Shown: positions 43,795-51,227 of the stretch, piece by piece
Position numbering within the stretch: position 1 is the first letter of the stretch
How the letters are laid out: the number at the start of each line of letters is the position of its first letter
DNA from: CAWBXL01 sp963837365
Lineage (GTDB): Bacteria; Acidobacteriota; Terriglobia; Terriglobales; Acidobacteriaceae
Direction of reading: 5' to 3'
NCBI GenBank assembly: GCA_963837365.1
Contig: CAWIMW010000002.1
Location: 1 to 64,000, forward strand
DNA: 64,000 nucleotides
The notes under the pieces: generated by a model
What the model was told of the DNA's origin: nothing
What the model saw: the letters and a program-made list of their open reading frames with translations, nothing else
Database searches by the model: none
Position numbers and translations under genes: made by a program

Positions 43795-44399
43795 AAACCA
43801 GCTTGCGCAAAATGTCGAAGCGACCCGATCAAGCAAGGTGCGACGGCTTCACCCTGATTGAGGTCATGATTGCAACGGTGATCCTGGTCGTAGGGTTGCT
43901 GGCTCTTTCAGCCTTATTTGCCACCGCCCTTGGCGCTGTGTCGAATTCGCAGAATGGCCAGATAGCACGCCAGAAAGCCCGCGAAACCATGGAGTCCATT
44001 TATGCGGCGCGCAATGACGGCTCTATTAGCTTCGATCAGATCCAGAACATTTCTGCCGGAGGAATTTTTAAAGACGGATTCGAGACCATGTATCTGGCGG
44101 GAGGCGACGGCATCCCCGGGACAAGCAATGAGACAACCACCATCGACCGGGTCGTTTTGCCCGGCAAGAATGGCATCGTAGAAACCGCTCCCGGCGCTGC
44201 TAGCCCCGTTGGCGACGATGTCTTTGTTCCGCTGAGCAACTTTCAACGTCAAATTTCGATCGGCACGGTCGTGGGTTCCGACGGCAGCGTCAATCTGTAC
44301 ATGCGCAGACTTACGGTGACCATCCGGGTCAGAGGATTAAACGGTCAATCCGTGGACTTCGTTACCAGCGGTTACGTTTCAACATCGCAACAACAATAG
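43791..44399 (+). CDS. PilV-type minor pilin
   Basis: The 202-aa protein has the prepilin site CDG|FTLIEVMIATVILVVGLL near residue 18 and a PilV-like tail. GTG 43791 overlaps the previous stop codon (GTGA), suggesting coupling; GTG 43782 in the same frame is possible. It is expected to prime pilus assembly with PilW and PilX. Confidence 0.85.
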   Translation: MKTSLRKMSKRPDQARCDGFTLIEVMIATVILVVGLLALSALFATALGAVSNSQNGQIARQKARETMESIYAARNDGSISFDQIQNISAGGIFKDGFETMYLAGGDGIPGTSNETTTIDRVVLPGKNGIVETAPGAASPVGDDVFVPLSNFQRQISIGTVVGSDGSVNLYMRRLTVTIRVRGLNGQSVDFVTSGYVSTSQQQ

Positions 44400-44407
44400 A
44401 GGACAGC

Positions 44408-45529
44408 ATGCGCAATCAACAAATCCGTCGAGGATTTTCGATAGTCGAGTTACTCATCGCCATGGCCATCACTGGCGTTGTTATGGCCGGTGCCGTGACC
44501 TTGTATCAGAAATCTCTCCAGGTATCCAGCATCGTGACAAGTCGCGCGGAGTTGCAGTCTGAGCTGCGGGGTGCGATGAATCAGATCGCCCGCGATTTGA
44601 ACCAGGCGGGTACTGGTATCCCGGCGAGCGGTGTTCCCGTTCCCACGACCGCCACCGGGGGGATCAACCCGAAATTTGCCTGCGACGCGAGCGGATGCTA
44701 TATCGGCGCCGGAAATACTTTCACCAAGGGCGTTGTATATAAGGTGACTCCCGCAAACAATATCGGAGTCACAACGTCGGAGGCCACTGATGCCTTGGTC
44801 ATCACTTATATGGACCCAATCGCGCCCGCCGGCGACCTGAACTCTTCCGCAACCGGACTGGATTGGAGCCCTTACCCTACCACCAACATCACCGATACCG
44901 GTGACCGTTTGACCATGCCTGCCGGCACGACCCCGGCGCTCAACGACCCACAAAAAGGTTTGGTCCTCGGTGATTTGCTGCTGATGCAGAATGACAAGGG
45001 CAGCGCAATGGCCGTAGTCACTGGTTTCAATGCTGCGTCGGGCCAGATTTCCTTCGCAGTCAATGATCCTCTCAAGTTGAATCAGCCGGCGAGTCCCGCG
45101 GTTTCCGGGACACTGGCATCGCTCGCGATTTCACCCACGCCGGCGGTGGGCCCGCATTACAAGCCGACAACCGTTTCGCGGATCATGATGATCACCTATT
45201 TTGTCCGCAGAGACCCGGTGGACGGTCACTTAATGTTGATGCGCCAGGTCAACGCCCGGCCACCCACGCCCGTGGCTGAGTACATTGAAGATCTTCAAAT
45301 TACCTACGATGCCATCGACGACAGCACGAATCCCGCCACCTTAGTGGCCAACTTGCCGACTGCGGCTGTAGGGACTCCTGCAACCTCGAAACCAAACCAG
45401 ATCCGGAAAGTCAATTTGATAGTCACAGCCCGATCACCGCAACTGAATGCAAATGGACAATACGACCGCATGAGTATTACGACTTCGGTCGGCCCCCGCA
45501 ATCTGAGCTTCGGCGATAAATACAACTGA
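44408..45529 (+). CDS. PilW-type minor pilin
   Basis: The 373-aa protein has the prepilin site RRG|FSIVELLIAMAITGVVM near residue 9, then a large domain with Asp-, Gly- and Pro-rich loops (PAGTTPALNDPQKGLVLGD) and a C-terminal strand run. It fits the PilW minor pilin. GAGGA lies upstream of ATG 44408. It sits between PilV and PilX genes with 8-bp gaps. Confidence 0.85.
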   Translation: MRNQQIRRGFSIVELLIAMAITGVVMAGAVTLYQKSLQVSSIVTSRAELQSELRGAMNQIARDLNQAGTGIPASGVPVPTTATGGINPKFACDASGCYIGAGNTFTKGVVYKVTPANNIGVTTSEATDALVITYMDPIAPAGDLNSSATGLDWSPYPTTNITDTGDRLTMPAGTTPALNDPQKGLVLGDLLLMQNDKGSAMAVVTGFNAASGQISFAVNDPLKLNQPASPAVSGTLASLAISPTPAVGPHYKPTTVSRIMMITYFVRRDPVDGHLMLMRQVNARPPTPVAEYIEDLQITYDAIDDSTNPATLVANLPTAAVGTPATSKPNQIRKVNLIVTARSPQLNANGQYDRMSITTSVGPRNLSFGDKYN

Positions 45530-45537
45530 GGTCAACC

Positions 45538-48436
45538 ATGACAACCAGCAAAACTCACACCATGAACTTCAAAAAATCGGAACAGGGCATTGCCTTGATT
45601 GCAGCCCTCCTTCTGCTGATCCTGATGTCGGCCCTCGCCGTCGCTCTGCTTTACAAAGTGAACTATGAGCAGAAACTGCAAAGCAGCGATACCGGAAACA
45701 ATGCTGCATTTTACGGCGCCGAAGCGGGCATGGAAAACATGATGGCTGGGTTGAACTCTTTGTACCGCTTTCAATCGGCGCCCAGTTGCACCGATGTAAA
45801 TGGTCTGACTACAGCTCCTCCTCCGGTCAGTGATGTAGGTGTTACTTATCCCATTTACACGATCAGCCTGGCGGACGGAACTAGCCTGGCCGCCTGCCCG
45901 GGCGGTCTGCCCCCTTCGCGGACACAGAGCATCTCGCAAGGCCCCAATGCCGGCTTGCAGGCCCAGGTTGTGCCCCTGATGATGAACGTCTCTGCGCTGA
46001 GGCCTTCGGGCGAAGCTGTAAGCATGATTCGCCAGGTTGAAGTCGCCCGCATTCCGGTTTTCCAGTTTGGTGTCTTTTCGGAAAGCGACCTGAGTTTCTT
46101 CCCCGGCCCCGATTTCGATTTCAACGGCCGCGTGCACACCAATGGAAACCTGTTTCTGGCCTCGTCCTCCAGTGTCACGTTTCACAGCCCGATTCGTGCG
46201 GCGGGAGATATAGTGCGCGATCAACTGGCGAACGGCCAAAGCACGTTGGCGCAAGGCCGCACTGGAACCATCATGATTCCTACCCAACCCAGCGGATGCG
46301 ATGGAGCTCAGCCCGCTTGCCGCAATCTGAAGATGACCAGCACAGTTAATGAAGGCAGCTCGGTTGGCGGCCCTACGGCGACCAACGGTGGAGCTGGCGC
46401 CGTGAACACCGGCCCGCCCTCCTGGACTACGATCTCGACTGCGGCGAATCCGTATTATGCGTCCATGGTTCTCAGCGGGACCACGGGTGCGAAGAGATTG
46501 CAAATGGCCTTTGTGAAAAACGGAGTTGATCCGATTGAAATCATTCGCAGGCCCAAACCCGCCGAGGACCCGAAATCTTCCGTAGCACAGTCACGGCTTT
46601 ACAGTCAGGCGGAGATCCGGGTTCTAATTTCTGATGATCCGTCCGATCTCCCCGGCGGCTCCGGCGATCCGCAAAATATCCGCCTGGGCAACTACGCTAA
46701 CCCCGGTGGCGGCCCGGATTACTCCACCGGCGTTGCAGTAGGTGGGGCAGCCAATCACACTTACTTTGCGGAGGGAACCACCGCTCCGATTCCTGACGTC
46801 AACACGGGTACAACCATCACTGATACAAACTGGGTAAGCCCACCGGTGCCTTTTTCACCCAATAACACTTTGTTAAGAACAGCAACCGATACAAATGCGC
46901 CGGTCAAAGCCGGCGGGCCATCCTGGAATTTGTTGGACGGCTACATCCGCGTCGAGTATCTCGATAAGGACAGTCTTAGCTATGTTGGGGTCACTAAAGA
47001 GTGGCTGGAGTTAGGATTTGCGCGTGGCTTACGCCGCCTGCGGCGGTCGGGTGCAAATCCGGTGAATCCCAATGCCATTTTGCTCCTTACAGGAGTTGGC
47101 AGATCGCAATGCGAATGGCACATTGGAACGCGGCGTCAGCCGCGGATGAAGCATCCAACCCCAGTCACAAGTTACTGCGATAATAAAGCGAAACCTGCCG
47201 GATAAGCCTGGCGCCTGGCACAGGACTGGCGTAAGAAGCGCAGGCAAACAATTGCAATAGAATAAAAACTATACATGGACCCAGTCTTGCACGCTTACTC
47301 ACGGTGCGGTCACTCCTGAATTGGCTACGGACACAGGAACGGGCACGACGATTACCGGCGCTGCAACCCGTGACAACTGGTATCCCATCAACATGTACGA
47401 CACTCGCGAAGGCGAATTCCGCGATACCAACAGCGGAGTCTGCAAGGTCAATGGAGTCTTAAACCTGACCGAGATTGATGTGGGTAACTTGCGCAAATGG
47501 CTGAAGGGAACGATTGGGGCCAGCGGACCGAACGTGGAGTACAAGTCACAAAACGGATACGTTCTCTACTTTTCGGACCGCCGCGGCATGAAGGTCCGGC
47601 CCGACCTTGGCTACAAGAACGGCGAATACGGATTTGAGGATGTCCTCAATGCAAATTCCGCTGCCGGAACTCCGAACGGGACCCTGGACGCCGGCGAGGA
47701 TGTCAACTCCAACAACCAAGTGGACACCTGGGGCAAGGCTGATGTCGGACTTGGCTTCAACCTCGGAGCAGGCGCCGGCAACCCCACGCAAGCTGTGGAC
47801 TGTCTGGGTACTGCCCGCTCGAACTGGGTGTCTGGCGCTCGCCACGGCGTTCGCCTGGTAGATGGCACGGAAGGGAACGTTCCGACCCGTGCTGACAATG
47901 ACCTCGGCGGCTTCACCCTGGCCAGTGAGAACCCAGCTTATATTCTTGGCAATTACAACGCCAACGGCGGCGGATTTGTCGATCCCCATGCTGAGTCGGC
48001 CATCATTGCAGACACCGTGACCTTGCTTTCCAACAACTGGAGCGATCTCAACATGTTCGCGAATCCCACCAAGCCGGGTAATCGGACGGCAACCGACACC
48101 TGGTACCGGGTCGCGATGGCGACCGGGAAAAACGAGAACTTCGCCAGCGCGCCGTATGCTGGAGTTCCCCAGGACTTCGGGACGGACGGTGGAGTGCATA
48201 ACTTCCTGCGCTTCCTGGAAAACTGGAGCGGCAAGAATATCAACTACAAAGGTTCGATGGCCAGCATGTATTACTCCATGTATGCCACGGGCGTATTCAA
48301 GTGCTGCACCAGCGTTTATGGCGCTCCGACTCGAAACTATGCCTTTGACCTTGACTTTCAGGACCTGTCGAAAATGCCTCCGGGAACACCCACCGTCACC
48401 GACGTGGAGAACCTGGGCTTCCAGCAGGTCTTTTAA
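45538..48436 (+). pseudogene. PilX-type pilus assembly protein, interrupted
   Basis: The first frame (45538-about 47030) encodes a PilX N-terminus, MNFKKSEQGIALIAALLLL with G|I processing, then a long globular part (SESDLSFFPGPDFDFNGRVHTNGNLFLAS). It loses frame near GFARGL at about 47025; other frames carry the expected continuation (TPPAAVG, then NPVNPNAILLL, then ELADRNANGTLE, then AASAADEAS), after which in-frame stops occur. The last 371 codons (47321-48436) form a good C-terminal domain (NWYPINMYDTREGEFRD). Several single-base changes plus stops thus divide a protein of ~960 residues. A terminator follows at 48456. Confidence 0.8.
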
Positions 48437-48455
48437 ATCAGGTACGGATTTTTTC

Positions 48456-48492
48456 TACGGCTGGGCCATCGCCCAGCCGTATTTCTTTTTTT
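48456..48492 (+). terminator. Intrinsic terminator of the pseudopilin operon
   Basis: TACGGCTGGGC (48456-48466) pairs perfectly with GCCCAGCCGTA (48471-48481) around CATC, followed by TTTCTTTTTTT. It is a textbook rho-independent terminator 19 bp after the PilX frame ends. Confidence 0.93.
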
Positions 48493-48590
48493 GGGCTGCA
48501 TAATTGCCAATATCCATGGGCGCACGCGTTCGCTGGATTTCAAGGTCATGGTTCAAACTGTATTATCCTGAGAGTGAGTTCTCGCTCTTT

Positions 48591-49202
48591 ATGGCCAAGA
48601 TCACAGCACTTTTTTGGGATGTCGGTGGAGTTCTTCTCAGCAACGCATGGGACCGCACGCAGCGGGAAATCGCTCTTTCCATCTTCAAGCTGGACAAAAC
48701 TGAATTTCAGGACCGGCACGAGATGGTGGTTTCATCATTTGAGCGCGGCAAAATAGGCCTGGACGAATACCTGGACCGCACGATTTTCTACCGTCCGCGT
48801 CCCTTTACCAAGGAAGAATTTTGCCACCAGATGTATTCCCTCTCCCAGCCGCATGTTGAGGTAATTGAGTTCGCGAAGAGGTTGGCCCAAACCAATCGCT
48901 ATCAGATGGCCACCATCAACAACGAGTCCAGAGAACTGAACCATTACCGCATCCAGAATTTTGGGCTACAGGAAATATTCTCGTTGTTTGTCAGCTCCTG
49001 CTTCGTGGGGCTGCGCAAGCCGGAGATCGGAATTTATCGCCTGGCGCTGGAGATCACGCAGAATCCTCCAGATCAATGCTGCTTCATTGATGACCGCGCC
49101 CTGAACCTTGAGGCGGCGTCGCGGCTTGGCATGCATGCGATTCACATGGCAAATGCAGCCCAGTTGGAAGAGGAACTAAAAAAGCTAGGCGTGAATTGCT
49201 AG
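48591..49202 (+). CDS. HAD-family hydrolase
   Basis: The 203-aa protein starts ITALFWDVGGVLLSN, with the HAD nucleophile Asp in the WDVGG motif, a cap helix block, ATINNESRELN (motif II Thr/Ser), KPEIGIYRLAL (motif III Lys) and CFIDDRALNLEAA (motif IV acidic pair). Such YihX-like phosphatases act on small phosphorylated substrates; the substrate is unknown. ATG 48591 is chosen since the frame back to 48504 is only leader. It converges on the zinc-ribbon gene, three bases apart. Confidence 0.85.
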   Translation: MAKITALFWDVGGVLLSNAWDRTQREIALSIFKLDKTEFQDRHEMVVSSFERGKIGLDEYLDRTIFYRPRPFTKEEFCHQMYSLSQPHVEVIEFAKRLAQTNRYQMATINNESRELNHYRIQNFGLQEIFSLFVSSCFVGLRKPEIGIYRLALEITQNPPDQCCFIDDRALNLEAASRLGMHAIHMANAAQLEEELKKLGVNC

Positions 49203-49205
49203 AAA

Positions 49206-50150
49206 CTATATTTTGCGAGGAGGTTTGGTTGCGTTTGCTTCGGTAGGGTTGGCGAGGCTTAGGTCACTCGACCAGGTGTCAGCCACAGCCTTCCACTCGC
49301 CCCCGGCCTGGCGGTTGAAGATGATCATGTACTTTCCGCGTTCTTCGCGGCGCTTACCCATGGCTACGGGAACCAGCATTTTGCAGCGGCCGGCTTCATA
49401 GGCAACTTCCCCCATCAGCTCCACCCGCAACGGTTCGAGTTCTACTTCCCCGAGTCCGGCTTCCAGAGCGCCAAAAAAGAATTCACGGATGGCCGCTGCC
49501 CCACGCACGGGCGGCACATTCGCGCGCAGCACCATGGCATCGGCTGCGTAAAATTCGAGCAGATCATCCAGATGTTTGGTATTGCAGGCCTGCACCCAAT
49601 CCTGGGTCATTTTGCGCAGAGCCGCTTCAGCGCGGCTGATGCCGGCCCCGGCGAGAGGCGCTTTCAGGCGGCCGCTATCGCGAATGGGTACGGGAGCCCC
49701 TACAGGCCTGACCATGCGATCCATGCTCCCTGATCCACCCTGTGCATTTGGAAAAAAGTGATGATGGTAGTGATGGTGATAGTGGTGCTGGCCAGCAGTT
49801 GGTACCGTTTCTTGAGAACCCGTCTGCCCCGCTTGCAGCGGTGAACCGCAAGCGTTGCAGAACCTGGCGCTCTCAGCATTCTCCGCTCCACATGAGGAAC
49901 ATTGCCCTGAAGCCTGGGTGGGCAGGACCATGGGCTTTTCTGGTTCTCCGTCGAGCGCCATGCGCTGAATCGCCTGGAACGCCGCTGAAACCGCTTCCTG
50001 GCTTAAATCAGGGCGGCGCATCTCCGACTGGATTTGGTTGAAAAACTCATCCATGGACTCATGCGGAGAGCGAGTGTCCGCTGCGGGCGGAACATTCGCC
50101 GCGTCAGTTTTCTTTGATCGGTCCACGATTGTTGTCCGGGTCTCTGTCAT
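49206..50150 (-). CDS. Zinc-ribbon / NTF2-like protein with His-rich linker
   Basis: The 314-aa protein has an N-terminal helical part, a zinc ribbon CSSCGAENAESARFCNACG at about 83-101, a striking histidine patch (HHYHHHYHHHFF at about 121-132), and a SnoaL/NTF2-like domain at about 180-300 (WVQACNTKHLDDLLEFYAADAM, AAAIREFFFGALEAG). No catalytic role is evident; the His patch could bind metal. Predicted cytoplasmic. ATG 50150. The small TonB-like gene lies directly upstream (20-bp gap) on the same strand. Confidence 0.78.
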   Translation of the reverse strand: MTETRTTIVDRSKKTDAANVPPAADTRSPHESMDEFFNQIQSEMRRPDLSQEAVSAAFQAIQRMALDGEPEKPMVLPTQASGQCSSCGAENAESARFCNACGSPLQAGQTGSQETVPTAGQHHYHHHYHHHFFPNAQGGSGSMDRMVRPVGAPVPIRDSGRLKAPLAGAGISRAEAALRKMTQDWVQACNTKHLDDLLEFYAADAMVLRANVPPVRGAAAIREFFFGALEAGLGEVELEPLRVELMGEVAYEAGRCKMLVPVAMGKRREERGKYMIIFNRQAGGEWKAVADTWSSDLSLANPTEANATKPPRKI

Positions 50151-50170
50151 TCTACTCGATGATGGTTGCG

Positions 50171-50605
50171 CTAGCGGCCGGAAAAACCAATCTTGGCCTC
50201 AGTCTCTGTCGGCACACCGTTGCAGGTGGCCGGACGATAACGCCAGGAACGTATTGCGTCCAGAACGACCTGATCGCCGCTAGGGCCTGCACTCTCCAAA
50301 ATGAACGGGCTGTGGACGCGGCCATCGGTACCAATGATAAAGCTTACTTTGACCTTGGTTTTCGCATCAGGACTGTCAAGTAATGGCGAAGGAGTGGCTA
50401 GTGCTTCCGGTGGATGAGTGGCTTTGCAGGTACTGCGCGAGGTGTGGCCGATCGCAGCAAATTCCGCTTCGCGCGCCGGCGGTGCCCAACCATGCTGCTC
50501 TCGAACTGCCAGCGAACCGCGGCTCTCCACATGAACATCAGATTTTGCGAAACACAACCCCGGGAACAAGACCAGCAAAACAGCAATAAACTTGCGAAGT
50601 GGCAT
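50171..50605 (-). CDS. Small secreted TonB-domain protein
   Basis: The 144-aa protein has a signal peptide (MPLRKFIAVLLVLFPGLCFA) and a C-terminal TonB-like fold (VKVSFIIGTDGRVHSPFILESAG, AIRSWRYRPATCNG) with two cysteines. No membrane anchor remains after cleavage, so it may act as a free periplasmic partner. ATG 50605 is followed on the other side by a 620-bp spacer that may hold regulatory RNA. Confidence 0.8.
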   Translation of the reverse strand: MPLRKFIAVLLVLFPGLCFAKSDVHVESRGSLAVREQHGWAPPAREAEFAAIGHTSRSTCKATHPPEALATPSPLLDSPDAKTKVKVSFIIGTDGRVHSPFILESAGPSGDQVVLDAIRSWRYRPATCNGVPTETEAKIGFSGR

Positions 50606-50652
50606 AGCTCAGAACCTCAGATGAACCTCTAAGGGGCAATCGAGATACCACC

Positions 50653-50699
50653 TGAATGTCGCGTAACCAATTAATAACAAATAACTTACGCGACATTCA
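50653..50699. promoter_or_regulatory. Perfect 14-bp inverted repeat
   Basis: TGAATGTCGCGTAA (50653-50666) and its exact reverse complement (50686-50699) surround a 19-bp A+T-rich spacer. Outside it CACCTGAA (50649-50656) can pair with TTCAGGTG (50715-50722), an alternative structure. It could be a regulator site or the base of an RNA fold. Confidence 0.7.
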
Positions 50700-50739
50700 T
50701 GAATACGCTAGCGTTTCAGGTGAAAACTCTTGCACTTAG

Positions 50740-50813
50740 AATGAACCGGCAAAGCCTAACCAGTTTGGAAAAACTCGATGGAGGTACCTCGGCGGCTAAA
50801 CCCGGTGTTCATT
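50740..50813 (+). ncRNA. Candidate structured RNA, family not recognised
   Basis: AATGAAC (50740-50746) pairs with GTTCATT (50807-50813), continued by CGG with CCG after a 2-nt bulge. Inside lies a hairpin AGTTT-GGAA-AAACT (50762-50775) with a GNRA-type loop, plus a GAGGTACCTC palindrome. The core GGCAAAGCC recalls c-di-GMP-I elements only superficially; the rest does not fit. About 415 nt upstream of the lipoprotein. Confidence 0.3.
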
Positions 50814-51183
50814 GCAAGACTCTTAACGCAGGGCTCTGCTCCACCCAAAATCGTAGTTTTTAGCAAACCGCTAAAGGAATGGTGTTTCCCAAGAGTTAGT
50901 GAGGTAACCAAGCAGTGCCGAGACTACGCTCAAAAAATGGACTTACCCGCAGCTAAGAAAACACATCAAATCTTCGTAACATAGAAACCATACTCGCGAA
51001 TAATTAGAAGTACCCACAAAAGGGTAATGTCCTAAAGTCCACTCCACATAGTCCTTCGTCCTGCGTTTAAGTGTACTTCTGAAATCTATCCAGTCCTTTG
51101 ACGGACAGGCACACTGAGCTTGCTTGCTCCTCGTGAATTCCGCGCGTGATGCGGGTTTGCGAGGGCGGTGCTGTAAATCCCCC

Positions 51184-51208
51184 GCCGTATCGGAACGCGC
51201 GATACGGC
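51184..51208 (+). promoter_or_regulatory. Leader hairpin directly before the repeat lipoprotein
   Basis: GCCGTATCG (51184-51192) pairs perfectly with CGATACGGC (51200-51208), 7-nt loop. It ends 10 nt before AGAGG and 20 nt before the GTG start at 51228. A second small stem CCTTC-AGT-GAAGG (51222-51234) contains the start codon. Confidence 0.65.
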
Positions 51209-51227
51209 CAAAAATAAGAGGCCTTCA

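Larger units (their letters stand above)
50606..51227. other. Structured, gene-free region before the repeat lipoprotein
   Basis: This 622-bp spacer lies between the divergent small TonB gene and the GTG start at 51228, and holds no convincing ORF. Elements seen: a perfect 14-bp inverted repeat (50653-50699), an RNA-like three-way fold (50740-50813), a nested hairpin CCTCG/CGAGG with CCGC/GCGG inside (51129-51164), and a 9-bp hairpin just upstream of the ribosome site (51184-51208). No match to a riboswitch family was recognised. Confidence 0.6.

Noticed and set aside
50740..50813. c-di-GMP-I riboswitch
   Set aside because: Only the GCAAAGCC block agrees. The partner GGCAAACC hairpin and the conserved downstream strand were not found in order.
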